A stretch of DNA of 64,000 nucleotides. Source: JALZCH01 sp036387135 (GTDB taxonomy: Bacteria > Acidobacteriota > Blastocatellia > Pyrinomonadales > Pyrinomonadaceae). The stretch spans positions 124,001-188,000 of the forward strand of contig DASVUH010000019.1 in NCBI GenBank assembly GCA_036387135.1, read 5' to 3'. Of the stretch, positions 1 through 9,700 are shown piece after piece; positions within the stretch are counted from its first letter, which is position 1, and every line of letters begins with the position of its first letter. The notes below the pieces were generated by a model that saw nothing but the letters and a program-made list of their open reading frames with translations, ran no database searches and was not told the origin of the DNA. Made by a program: the position numbers and the translations under genes.

Positions 1-394
1 TCAATCGCCCGCCTTCGATTTGCACTTTTGTTGCGGCATTTTCGCCCGCCGTTTTGGTCGTTAATTCAACTCGCGCAACAGACGCAATCGAAGCCAGAGC
101 TTCGCCGCGAAATCCGAGCGTCGAGATTCGATTCAAATCTTCAAACGCGCGGATTTTCGATGTCGCGTGCCGTTCAAAAGCCAGAACCGCGTCATCGCGC
201 GTCATTCCTTCGCCGTCATCTGTGATTTTTAAGAGGCGACGACCGCCCGCTTCGATTTCGATTGCAATTCTACTCGCTCCCGCGTCCAAAGAATTTTCGA
301 GCAATTCCTTAGCGACGGAAGCAGGGCGCTCGACGACTTCGCCAGCAGCGATTTGATTTGCCAGATTGTCGGATAAAACACGAATTTTTCCCAT
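1..394 (-). CDS. mutL: DNA mismatch repair protein MutL, N-terminal part (runs off the window)
   Basis: MutL is the ATPase that links mismatch recognition by MutS to strand incision. The frame read from the ATG at 394 back to base 1 gives about 131 residues that match the start of the GHKL ATPase domain. It shows NQIAAGEVVERPASVAKELL near residues 13-32, the metal/ATP-binding ENSLDAGA near 33-40, DDGEGM, and STLGFRGEAL near 101-110. These are the conserved motifs of MutL, in order. The stop codon and the C-terminal dimerisation domain lie beyond the left edge. mutS (50243-52819) and mutS2 (27930-30338) are elsewhere in the window, so mutL is not in an operon with either. Identification is secure. 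Confidence 0.95.
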   Translation of the reverse strand, partial: MGKIRVLSDNLANQIAAGEVVERPASVAKELLENSLDAGASRIAIEIEAGGRRLLKITDDGEGMTRDDAVLAFERHATSKIRAFEDLNRISTLGFRGEALASIASVARVELTTKTAGENAATKVQIEGGRL

Positions 395-492
395 CGTATT
401 TCAGGTTTTACACCAAACTGCACAAATCGCCAAATTCCACAAAAAGAATGCGGTTAAAACGAACCAGCCGCAAAGAATGATATTCAATCTTT

Positions 493-573
493 AACTATCA
501 ACTTTAAACTATCAACTATCAACTATTTTGCAATGACGAACAGTTGATAGTTGATAGTTTAAAGTTGATAGTT
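493..573. repeat. Perfect 32-bp inverted repeat built of a 7-nt tandem repeat
   Basis: The left arm (493-524) and right arm (542-573) are exact reverse complements over 32 bases around a 17-base loop. Each arm is a run of heptamers of the type AACTATC/AACTTTA. It lies between argH and mutL, both read leftwards. It can fold as a long hairpin in either transcript but has no clear U-run. Confidence 0.9.
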
Positions 574-608
574 TCTTCCGTGCCGGCTGGGTTTAATTGA
601 AAAAACGG

Positions 609-2081
609 CTAACTGTTCAAATATTTTTCCACCGTTCGGTTTAAATTTTGAGCCGCATTTTCCAGATAATCTGTTTTTTCGGCAAACCATTGTTCGTCTT
701 GTTCCGAGTGTTCGCGTTCGACTCGCAAAGCGCGGCGGGTTTCATCGGGCGCGGTGCCTCCGTAAATTGTTCTGATGTTGACGAAATTTTCGGGCGACAG
801 CGTTTGCTGCAATTCTTCGGCAGAAAGCGAAAGCTCACGCCCCAAAACTTCGCGCGCGGCGGTTTGCAAAATCGGATGCGTGATGTCGCTTTGCCGGTCA
901 ATAGCCTCTCGAACCGATTTGGCGACAATGCCGTGCGCGATGCGAAACGATAGATTTTCCCGGCGGACAATCGTGTCGGCAAGCTCTGTGACGGTGATAA
1001 AATTTTCGCCCGCTCGTCGGCGAAGTGTTTCCAAATTAAACGTCGCAGATTCGATTGTTCCGGCAAAAAGCGCAACGGCGCGGGTTGCGTCGCGCACCGC
1101 ACCGTAAATCAGCGGCTGCAAATCGTCTTCAACATCGTTAATGTCGCCGAATGGCGTGTTGTGGACGCTCGTCATTACGCCGAGCGATTGACCGAGAGCT
1201 TTGCTGGCAATCGCCCTGATGTGTTCGATGGCGACCGGATTGCGCTTTTGCGGCATAATCGAAGAGCCTTGCACATAACTGTCGGGCAAACGAATCACGT
1301 TAAATTCCATCGTCGCCATTAGCAGAAATTCCTGCGCGAATTTACCGATGTTGACTAAAAGCGCGCTCGTCGCGCCGAGAGCTTCGGTAAAATAATCAAC
1401 CGAAGCGATTGAGCCGTAAGAATTGACGGTCGGAGCGTAAAAACCTAAAAGCTCGGCGACGCGGTGACGATTGATCGGAAATCCGGTCGTCGTAATCGCG
1501 CCCGAGCCGAGCGGACAAAGGTTCATATTGTCGAACGCGCGCTGCAAACGCCGGATGTCGCGCCCCAGATTTTCCGCCATTGCGAGCAGAAAATGCGCAA
1601 GCGTCGAAGGCTGCGCGGGCTGCGTGTGCGTGTAAGCAGGAATCAGGCTTTCGTGATGCTGTGCGACGAGATTTAAAAAGTTTTGGCGCAAATTCATCGT
1701 TTCGCGCAAAAGCCGGAGAATTTGCTGCCGCAAATAAAGGCGATAAATCGTCACGTCAATATCGTTGCGGCTGCGAGCCGTGTGCAGTTTTCCCGCAGTA
1801 TCCGCATCGCAGTTGCGAGTGATTTCGCGCTGCAAATAATAAAATAAATCTTCAAAGCTGCCGTCGTATTCCGCGCGGCGAATCGAATCGAAATCGAGTT
1901 TATGCAAAGCCGCCAATAATTCCCGCAATTCGGTTTCGGTAATAATTCCCTGTTCGGCGAGCATAATCGCGTGCGCCAAATCTACTTCGTAATAAGCCTG
2001 CAAAAAATAGCGTTTGGCGTCTTTAAAGCAATCCGCGAGAACGTTTTCTTTATAAATTCGGGCGGGAAATTTTTCTTCCAT
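609..2081 (-). CDS. argH: Argininosuccinate lyase
   Basis: ArgH cleaves argininosuccinate to arginine and fumarate, the last step of arginine synthesis, in the cytoplasm. The 490-residue protein has the fumarase/aspartase superfamily signature GSSIMPQKRNP at 272-282, which contains the flexible catalytic loop serine. It also has TARSRND near 101-107 and THTQPAQPS near 151-159. Length is somewhat above the usual 460-470, with a longer C-terminal tail. The ATG at 2081 is preceded by AGAGG about 8 bases upstream, a good ribosome site, which supports this start. It stands alone, without other arg genes; repeat hairpins lie on both sides. Confidence 0.96.
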   Translation of the reverse strand: MEEKFPARIYKENVLADCFKDAKRYFLQAYYEVDLAHAIMLAEQGIITETELRELLAALHKLDFDSIRRAEYDGSFEDLFYYLQREITRNCDADTAGKLHTARSRNDIDVTIYRLYLRQQILRLLRETMNLRQNFLNLVAQHHESLIPAYTHTQPAQPSTLAHFLLAMAENLGRDIRRLQRAFDNMNLCPLGSGAITTTGFPINRHRVAELLGFYAPTVNSYGSIASVDYFTEALGATSALLVNIGKFAQEFLLMATMEFNVIRLPDSYVQGSSIMPQKRNPVAIEHIRAIASKALGQSLGVMTSVHNTPFGDINDVEDDLQPLIYGAVRDATRAVALFAGTIESATFNLETLRRRAGENFITVTELADTIVRRENLSFRIAHGIVAKSVREAIDRQSDITHPILQTAAREVLGRELSLSAEELQQTLSPENFVNIRTIYGGTAPDETRRALRVEREHSEQDEQWFAEKTDYLENAAQNLNRTVEKYLNS

Positions 2082-2108
2082 TATATTTTCCTCTTAAAGT
2101 TACGGAAA

Positions 2109-2192
2109 AAGAATTAACAGGGATAAAAAGGATTAAGGGGATATTTGTTTTGGTTTATCCCTTTTATCTCTTTCATCCCTGTTAATATTCTT
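2109..2192. repeat. Inverted repeat of period-9 tandem units
   Basis: The left arm near 2109-2143 (AATTAACAGGGATAAAA...) faces a right arm near 2156-2192 (...TTCATCCCTGTTAATATT). The arms are imperfect complements with a short loop. The same GGGAT-based units occur at 34517-34599 and 42652-42721, so these three form one sequence family. It lies between the PIG-L gene and argH. Confidence 0.8.
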
Positions 2193-2221
2193 AACTTCAG
2201 CGTCTCCGCACTTTCTTGTTT

Positions 2222-4909
2222 CTACTTCGCCGGTCTAGCTTTCGGCAAGCTCAACATATTGGCAAAAAGCCTGTAAGCGCCCGCGTTTCCGGTCGGAAGC
2301 TGGCGGAAGAAGGAATAAGAGTTGTAAATGTAATTCCCTTTTCCTATTTTTGCATAAACCAAACCGCCGTTGCTTTCCGGGTCGCCTTCGTCGTGCGATT
2401 CGAGCAGCGGCGTGTATTGCGCGTCGAAGGTTGAAAAGTTGTAAAGATTTCGTTCCTGTATCCAATTCTCCCAATCGCTCGCGCCGATTTTATTCGGATA
2501 ATTAAAAACCGGATGCGTCGGGACTAAAATCTTGATAGGCGCGTTTTCGTCCGTCACGCGAACGTTTGAAATTCGCTGCGCTCCGTTAACGACCATATCC
2601 ATTTTCGCCGGAAACGGCGGCAGATTTTCCCGAACGTATTCGTTCTGCTGATATTGAACAATCAGCGTTCCGCCGCCGCGAACCCAATCAAGAAGTCTAT
2701 TATTGTTCGCTACAAAATCAGGTCTTACCTGCGAAGCGCGGATGCCGACGACAATCGTGTCGAACTGCGATAAATTGCCCGTCGCCAAGTCTTTTTCTTC
2801 GAGCATCGTGACGTTTAAACCCAAACGACGGATTGCGTCCGGTACCTGGTCGCCGGTTCCCATAATGTAGCCGACTCGTACAGACGCAATTTTTAAATCC
2901 ACGACTTTCGCCGAAACTTCGGCGGGCAAATAACGGCGATGCGTTTGAATATGCGGGTATGCGATTTCCTGCATTGATTGGTTGAAAGTTTGATTGCCGA
3001 CGACGGCGTTTGCCGTAATTTTGTAAGAATCGGGTTTTGCGCCGGCAGGAATTGTCACATCAAAGCTGACAGCGGTTTTCTCGCCTTTCGCTTTTAAATC
3101 GAAATCCGCCGCAGCAGGCGTCGCCTTCCAACCCGATGGCAAATCGAGTCTGGCTGCGCCTTTCGTCGGACGAGGCGCGTTGTTTGTCACTGAAACGACG
3201 ATTTTGTGGCGCTGCACGCGAGGCGAAACCGGGGCAATCACCAGATTTGAATCAAGCCCGACGCTGACGTGCGGAACAACATTTAAATCTCGCCGAAGCT
3301 CGCCGCGAATCTGGTCGGCGAAACGATATTGAATCGGTTTGGTGACCGTTACTTCTTCGCCGCCGATTTCCATTTTGACTTCCGCCGAAGCTAAATGTGA
3401 TTGAAACGGCATGTTTTTTTCAGCATCGGGCGCAGACCAGTTAAAAGTAAAATTCTGACGCGGGCTTTCGAGCCAATAAGGCTGTGTCAAGGCGGCGTTT
3501 GCCGGAGCCGAAACTTTGAAGAAATAGGCATTGGCGGCGGCTTCGTCGCGTGGACGGAAGCCTTGAGCGGGCGCGGGCGTCGGCTGAGGCGCGGGCGTCG
3601 CAGTCCAGCCTTGCGGCACGCGCAAATTCGCGCCGCTCGCTTTGACGGTCGAGCCTTCCGGCACAAAAACACGAACTGCAACGTTGATCGAATCACCGGC
3701 TACAACCGTCTCTGAGTCGGTCAAAGCATCAACGACAACGCTTGCGGCTGTTTGCAGGGCGTCGGAAAATTCGCGCTCTTTTTGAGCGAGCAGAAAATCT
3801 GCGTCGCGTAGTGGTTGCTGGATTTTACTATCGTCCTTCGCTATTTTGTCGCGCGCTTTCCGAACGGCGCGCAAGCCTTCGGCAAGCGGCTCGATTGTTT
3901 TGCCCGGATTCATCGCGTCGAAATTTGCCAATGCTCTGGCGGCGGCGCTTTGAATGTCTCTTAAATTACCGTTGAGAAAATCATCGTTTAAATTGACGGT
4001 TTTCGGAATTCCGGTGATTGATGTATCAATTCCGTCAAAAACGCTGCGTTCCGTTTCGCTTTTTCCGACGCTTGATTCGGCAAGCCGGACGCCGGAATTT
4101 TGTTTGCCGCGCAATTCCAAACTTCCCATTTCCTGCGATTTATGCTGGCTTCTGCCTTCCATCGCAATTTCAAAATACGAGCGACCGATAAGCCGGTCGT
4201 ATTCGCCCGTGTTGACAACCAAAGTCGGCGCGTTGTTCGGATTTTGAGCAAAGCTCTGACCGACATAAAACTTTTTCGCTTGCCAGGGGCGCAAACCTTC
4301 TCGCAATTGTTCGGGAAACTGCGCGGGATCGGCAGCGGCTTTGAAAGCAATGGGCGATAAATAACCGGCGAGCTGGTGCTGCCCGTGACCGTCGGCGGGC
4401 GTGCCGGAAAATCTGGAAATTACGACGAGCGGGCGAAACAAACGGATTGCCCGCACCATATCGCCCAAAACCTGTTGTTCGCCCCAAATCCGCGCGGCTT
4501 CTTCGCGTTTTTTTGAGAAACCGTAATCCATCACGCGGGTAAAAAACTGCTGCCCGCCGTCGAGCGTGCGAGCCTGCAGTAATTCTTCGGCGCGAATCAC
4601 GCCGAGCGGTTCAAACAATTCCGAACCGATGACATTTTGCCCGCCTTCGCCGCGATTTAAGGAAAGATAGGAAACTCTCGCGCTTTCGCCGCGCGCCAGA
4701 CGCGCCAGCAAACCGGAATCTTCATCGTCCGGGTGAGCTGCGGTGTGCATCGCGCTCGCGGTTGTTTGCAGGCGTTTAATTTTTTGTCCCAAACCAATCG
4801 CGCCCAAATCGTAAATCGGGCGAACCTGCGCCGCGACCGGCAAATGCAAAATTAAAAATGCAAAACTAAGAAACGAAGCAATTAATGTTTTGAATCTGGT
4901 AAATTTCAT
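2222..4909 (-). CDS. Secreted PIG-L (LmbE-like) family deacetylase
   Basis: PIG-L family enzymes are zinc-dependent N-acetyl-glucosaminyl deacetylases. Residues 1-27 form a signal peptide ending PVAAQ, so the protein is exported. The family metal motif AHPDDED is at 58-64 and a second histidine-rich motif (DGHGQHQLAG) follows near residue 175, so the catalytic site looks complete. After a helical linker the C-terminal half carries beta-rich segments resembling NEW3-type domains, then a region that may be a glutamine-amidotransferase-like fold. At 895 residues it is far longer than BshB-type deacetylases (about 230), so a role in bacillithiol synthesis is unlikely despite bshC downstream. The start overlaps the symporter stop as ATGA, indicating translational coupling. 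The substrate is unknown, probably an acetylated sugar or glycan. Confidence 0.88.
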   Translation of the reverse strand: MKFTRFKTLIASFLSFAFLILHLPVAAQVRPIYDLGAIGLGQKIKRLQTTASAMHTAAHPDDEDSGLLARLARGESARVSYLSLNRGEGGQNVIGSELFEPLGVIRAEELLQARTLDGGQQFFTRVMDYGFSKKREEAARIWGEQQVLGDMVRAIRLFRPLVVISRFSGTPADGHGQHQLAGYLSPIAFKAAADPAQFPEQLREGLRPWQAKKFYVGQSFAQNPNNAPTLVVNTGEYDRLIGRSYFEIAMEGRSQHKSQEMGSLELRGKQNSGVRLAESSVGKSETERSVFDGIDTSITGIPKTVNLNDDFLNGNLRDIQSAAARALANFDAMNPGKTIEPLAEGLRAVRKARDKIAKDDSKIQQPLRDADFLLAQKEREFSDALQTAASVVVDALTDSETVVAGDSINVAVRVFVPEGSTVKASGANLRVPQGWTATPAPQPTPAPAQGFRPRDEAAANAYFFKVSAPANAALTQPYWLESPRQNFTFNWSAPDAEKNMPFQSHLASAEVKMEIGGEEVTVTKPIQYRFADQIRGELRRDLNVVPHVSVGLDSNLVIAPVSPRVQRHKIVVSVTNNAPRPTKGAARLDLPSGWKATPAAADFDLKAKGEKTAVSFDVTIPAGAKPDSYKITANAVVGNQTFNQSMQEIAYPHIQTHRRYLPAEVSAKVVDLKIASVRVGYIMGTGDQVPDAIRRLGLNVTMLEEKDLATGNLSQFDTIVVGIRASQVRPDFVANNNRLLDWVRGGGTLIVQYQQNEYVRENLPPFPAKMDMVVNGAQRISNVRVTDENAPIKILVPTHPVFNYPNKIGASDWENWIQERNLYNFSTFDAQYTPLLESHDEGDPESNGGLVYAKIGKGNYIYNSYSFFRQLPTGNAGAYRLFANMLSLPKARPAK

Positions 4910-6567
4910 TTTGAATCTTCACTAACCGTCAAGCTGATCAAATATCCGGCTAAAACCGTCACCAAACAACCGATGACGTTAAACCACAAAAACTCGATGT
5001 TGGTATAAATGCTGGCAATCCAGACCGATGCAATGCCAAACAGCAAGCCCCAAAACGCGCCGCGCGAGCGAGCGCGTGGGACGCCGATTGCCAGAACGAA
5101 AACTCCGAGCAGCGAGCCGTAAAAAAACGAGCCGAATTTATTGACGACCTCAATCAGCGAGCCTAAATTGGTCGCGTACATCGCCACGATGCAAGCGAAA
5201 ATCCCCCAGAAAAAAGTGGCGATTCTGCCGAATCGCACGTATTCGCGGTCGGTAGCTTCTTTTTTAAAATGCCGCCGGTAAAAATCAATCGTCGTCGCGG
5301 TCGCCAGCGCGTTTAATTCGGCGGAAATTGAACTCATCGCCGCCGCAAAAATCGCCGCGATAATCAAACCGATCACGCCCATGGGCATATTCTGGACGAC
5401 GAACATCGGAAAAACGTAATTCACATCGGTGAACGATTTATTGCCGCTCGATTCTTTGACAAAATTGAGGGCGTTTTTTCTAGTTTCGTTAAATTGTTTG
5501 TCTGCGTTGAGATAACTTTGGCGCGCTTCATCGCTGCGGTTTTCGGCAAAAGAGAGCGCGGCTTGTTCGCGGCTGGCGTGCGCCGTTTCGTATTGATTTT
5601 TTAAGGTTTGATACTGTGCCGTTTGCTCGACTTTCGCCGATTCGACCGGATTGAAAATCATCGGCGGCGTGGCGAACTGGTAAAAAACGAAAACCAGAAC
5701 GCCGACCAGCAAAATCAGAAACTGCATCGGAATTTTCAGAAACGCAGACATTAGAAGCGACGTTCTGCCTTGGGAAACCGATTTCGCCGTCAAAAACCTT
5801 TGCACCTGACTTTGATCGCAGCCGAAATACGAAAGAAAAAGAAATAATGCGGCGATAACGCCCGACCAAATCGTGTATTTTTCGGTCAAATCAAAGCGCC
5901 AGTCAATAGTTTCAAGCCTTCCCGTCGCGCCCGCCAGAAAAAGCCCGTCCGCAACCGAAACTTCTGCGGGAAACTGTGAAATTATGATGAAAAGACAAAC
6001 GAAAAGTCCGAAGAAAATGACGATCATCTGCTTTACGTCCGTCCACGTTACGGCTTGAACTCCGCCGACCATTGTGTAAATGGTCGTCGTCAGACCCATC
6101 GCAAAAATCGTCGCAACTTCGCTCCAGCCCAAAACGATTGACAAAATTACGGACGGGGCGGCAATGACGACGCCGACGCCAAGCCCGCGCGAGATCAGAA
6201 AAAAGAAGCTCGTTAAGCTCCGCGTTTTTGAATCAAAGCGTTTTTCGAGATATTCGTAAGCGGTAAAAACTTTCGCGCGGTAAAAAAACGGAACTGCCGT
6301 AATGCACAAAATCACCATTGCCAATGGCAATCCGTAATAAAACTGCAAAAACCGCATTCCGTCGCTGTAAGCTTGTCCGGTCGTCCCGACGAGCGTAATT
6401 GCGGAAAGCTGCGTCGCCATCACAGACAAACCGACAGCCCACCAGGGCAGACTTCGATTAGCAAGAAAATAACCTTCAGTGCTGCCGCTGTGTTTGGTCA
6501 TTCGGATGCCGTCCCAAATGACGTAAATCAGATAAGCCGCGACGACTGCCCAATCTAAAAATCTCAT
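4906..6567 (-). CDS. Sodium:solute symporter (SSS family)
   Basis: This is a polytopic inner-membrane protein of 553 residues in the SSS (SglT/PutP) family, which couples sodium entry to uptake of sugars, amino acids or related solutes. It begins with a short helix, then the typical HSGSTEGYFLANRSLPWWAVG stretch between the first helices, and shows about 12-13 hydrophobic segments. A hydrophilic, charged insert near residues 300-365 is unusual in length for the family. It overlaps the PIG-L deacetylase by 4 bases and starts 6 bases after a one-helix protein, so the three form an operon. The pairing suggests uptake of a product released by the secreted deacetylase; that is inference. Confidence 0.92.
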   Translation of the reverse strand: MRFLDWAVVAAYLIYVIWDGIRMTKHSGSTEGYFLANRSLPWWAVGLSVMATQLSAITLVGTTGQAYSDGMRFLQFYYGLPLAMVILCITAVPFFYRAKVFTAYEYLEKRFDSKTRSLTSFFFLISRGLGVGVVIAAPSVILSIVLGWSEVATIFAMGLTTTIYTMVGGVQAVTWTDVKQMIVIFFGLFVCLFIIISQFPAEVSVADGLFLAGATGRLETIDWRFDLTEKYTIWSGVIAALFLFLSYFGCDQSQVQRFLTAKSVSQGRTSLLMSAFLKIPMQFLILLVGVLVFVFYQFATPPMIFNPVESAKVEQTAQYQTLKNQYETAHASREQAALSFAENRSDEARQSYLNADKQFNETRKNALNFVKESSGNKSFTDVNYVFPMFVVQNMPMGVIGLIIAAIFAAAMSSISAELNALATATTIDFYRRHFKKEATDREYVRFGRIATFFWGIFACIVAMYATNLGSLIEVVNKFGSFFYGSLLGVFVLAIGVPRARSRGAFWGLLFGIASVWIASIYTNIEFLWFNVIGCLVTVLAGYLISLTVSEDSK

Positions 6568-6573
6568 TTTAAT

Positions 6574-6717
6574 TTAGCTCGAAAAATAACGCGAAAACGC
6601 CCACAACGCGCAAAGCACAATGACGGTCGTGATAATCACCGCCAAATAAACGCGATACCACCAATCGTCGGGCAATTCTTCCACCCGATTTTCCTGTTTT
6701 GTGTCTTCTGAATTCAC
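6574..6717 (-). CDS. Small one-helix membrane protein upstream of the symporter
   Basis: I do not recognise a family. Reading from GTG at 6717 gives 47 residues: an acidic N-terminus (EDTKQENRVEELPDDWWYR), one strongly hydrophobic helix (about 20 residues, VYLAVIITTVIVLCALWAF) and a short tail. An ATG at 6771 would give 65 residues, but its first 16 codons lie inside the receptor's terminator hairpin, so I prefer the GTG. It ends 6 bases before the symporter start and is probably co-translated with it. Small hydrophobic partners are known beside some SSS transporters; a subunit role here is inference. Confidence 0.6.
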   Translation of the reverse strand: MNSEDTKQENRVEELPDDWWYRVYLAVIITTVIVLCALWAFSRYFSS

Positions 6718-6724
6718 GGTTGTA

Positions 6725-6768
6725 AAAACGTTTCTCCGGCTTTCTTTCAAATGCCGGAGAAACGTTTT
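6725..6768 (-). terminator. Terminator of the TonB-dependent receptor
   Basis: A perfect 16-bp stem (6725-6740 with 6753-6768, GCCGGAGAAACGTTTT type) has a 12-base loop and, read on the minus strand, runs straight into T's. It lies 4 bases beyond the receptor stop codon. Confidence 0.85.
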
Positions 6769-6772
6769 CATT

Positions 6773-9700
6773 TTAGAAGTTGAATTTAAAACCGATTTGA
6801 ACGTTACGGCTGTCGAGAGCCGTCGCGCCTATTGTTGTTCCGGTCGTGAAACGCTCGAAATCAGTGGCGAAATTCGGCAAGCCGTTAATCAAAACGCCAT
6901 TGGCGTCAGTTCCGTTGATTTGACTCGTCGGAATAATGACGAGTCCGTAAACCGGCAACGTCGTGCTGTTGTATTGAAAAATGCTGCGGATATTGAAAAT
7001 ATTCGTCGCTTCGACAAATGCTTCCAAGCGATAACGGTCGGTGAAGTTGAAAAAGCGCGAATAACGCAAATCCACGTTGTATTGCGGCGGAGTTTTGCCC
7101 GAATTGCGACCAATTCCGACCGGGCGATCAGAGCCGGTGACGTTATCGTTGTTCAAATCCTGATTCGAAATGATGTTAAACCGCTCGCCGCTGTTGGCGG
7201 TGGCGATCAAGCCGATTTGGTTATGATTGAAAAGATAGCGTAGAGCTTTGTTTTCAAAACCAAATTTTGGAGCCGCGACAATGCTGGCAACAAATGTATG
7301 TCGCTGATCGGCGAGCGACGGTCCACGGTCACGCTCGCGGTTTGTCGGATCAGACAAAGAGAGCGTCGAAGCGGCGACGAGATTTTGTTCGGGTGCGTCG
7401 TCAGTCGCTTTTGAAAGCGTATAATTGACGCTGAATTGATAACCCTGCGAAAAACGTTTCGTAAGTTGCAGCGTCGCCGCGTTGTATTCGGAATTGCCTA
7501 CTGATTCCGCCATCAAAACGTTTTGAAATCTCGGATCAATTTTGTTGACACAAGTGTTGCGAGTAACCGCGCCGCTCGTCTGGTTAACAGTTGTCGTTCC
7601 GAATAAAGGTCTGCCGTCAGACAACGAAGCATTAATCGGTAGGCAATTCACGTTGCGGTAAACCGGAATGTGTCTGCCGCTCGAATGAATATAACCGGCG
7701 GTCAGCGAAATGTCGTTCGTCAGCGATTGCTCGACTTGGAAATTGGCGTGCATCGCGTACAGATTCTCGAAATCCGGCGAAACAGTGTCAATACTTTGGG
7801 TCGGCAACGCTACGCCGGCGGGCAGAGATGCCAGATTGGTCGGAAACGACGGAGCCAAAGGATTGGACGGAACTAAAGTGTAATTGGCAAATTGCGGACT
7901 GCCGTTGTTTTGCAAAGCGCGCGCGTAAACGTCAATCGCCGGCGGATCGTAATAAAGCCCTGCGCTGGCGCGTAAAACCGTCGAGTATTTGCCGTCCCGC
8001 AAACCGTAAACTATTCCCAGACGCGGCGCGAAATTGTTTTTATCAACGTTAAATTCGCGCGACGCGTCGAAAGGCGATGAAGCGTTCGCTTCCGGGATTT
8101 TGTAAAGGTCGTAGCGCAAACCATAATTGATTTTCAGCTTCTGCGTCGCTTTCCAATCGTCCTGTATGAAAGCGTTGTAAAAGAAAGATTTGTATTCAAA
8201 TTCCGGGTTGCCGAACGATGCGACGTAGTTTGTATATCCGCGCGGATTCGTTCCGTTGCGCGCGGCAACGTAAGCCGCAATGTTCGGAAATGTGTAGCGC
8301 GAGAAAATCCCCGACCGTCGAAAATCGTAAATGCGGCTAACGCTTGCGCCGAATTTGACGGTGTGGTCGCCCGTAATAATCGTAAAATTATCTTTAAAAT
8401 CGGTAATCGTTTCGAGCGGCGCAACCGTATTCAGGATTTCCGCCGGACCGAAGTTCGCCACGCCGGAAATTACAATCGAAGGACCGGAAGGCGTAAACGG
8501 GCTGGGCAAGTTAACCGAATTGCGTTTGGCGTACTGAAAACGAAATTCATTTAAAAGATTTGACGAAAAAGTCGAAGCGAGCTGAACCGCGCCCGAATAC
8601 GATTTATCGTCGAAATCAATCGTTCGTTCGAGCGTGTTGATTCCGCCCGCGGTGTTGCTCGTCGTCAGATTTTTAAAATAATTAAAGCGTCCGGTCAAAC
8701 GATGCTGATCTGTCAGTTGCGCGTCGGTACGAATGATAAAAAAGTGCGCGTTTTGTTGAGTCGGAATCGCCGGTACAAAAGCCGAGGACGGAACGCCCGC
8801 CGCAATCAAAGCCGCCTGATTCGCCGGGCTGATGGTAATCAAACGCTGCGGTTCGACCGCTAAACCGCGCTTAACATATTCATAGCCGGTGTAATAATGC
8901 CAGCGGTCTTTGATAATCGGACCGCCGACCGCGACCGTAAAATTGTCTGCTTTGTTCGACGGCAAATCATTGACGGAGTTGTAGAAAAACGGGCGCGCGT
9001 AAAACGGCGTGCGGCGAAAGCGATAACTCGTCGAACCGTGGATTCCGTTTGTCCCGGAAGGCGTAACGGCGTTCATAATCAAACCCGGCGTGTTGCCGAA
9101 TTCGGCGGCGAAACCGTTTGTCACGAGCTGAACTTCGGAAACGAAAACATCGGAAATCGGCATCAAGCGAATTCCGTTACGGTCGGCTTGAGTGTTGTTG
9201 TTGCCGTCGAGCTGATAATTTGTGCGGCGCGCATAGCCGTTAGCGTTGATGCGGGGAACGCCGAATTCCGAATTCGGTCTCCCGGTGACGTTTGCTTGGA
9301 GCAGCGAATAATTATAAGGATTGCGCGAAACGAGCGGCAGATTTTGCACTTCGCGGCTGTTCATCACGCGCCCGACATCAATTTTGCCCGGATCGGCAAT
9401 CGGCGCGTCCGAAGTCACAGTCACCGTCGCCGACACATCGCCGGCTTCGAGCGCCAGATCAATCGTCGCGGTTTGCCCGGTGGTCAAGGTCACGCCTTCG
9501 CGAACGTAACGTTTAAAATTCGGCGCTTCGACCGTAATGCGCCAAGTTCCGAGCGGGAGCAGCGGCGCTCGATAAACGCCGTTTTCATCGGTCGTGATTT
9601 GCCGCTCGGAGCCGGTTTCAATGTTTCTCACCGTAACCGACGCATTCGGAACCGCCGCGCCGTTCGGGTCTGTGATAGTTCCTTCGATTTGACCGTTTAA

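Noticed and set aside
2222..4909. PIG-L protein as the bacillithiol deacetylase BshB partner of bshC
   Set aside because: It is exported and 895 residues long, whereas BshB is a cytoplasmic protein of about 230 residues.
6717..6771. N-terminal extension of the small one-helix protein to ATG 6771
   Set aside because: These codons coincide with the receptor's perfect terminator hairpin, so a later GTG start is more likely.
8897..9700. 267-codon open frame on the plus strand opposite the TonB receptor
   Set aside because: Antisense shadow of a well-supported gene; Arg/Val-rich, no start signal.
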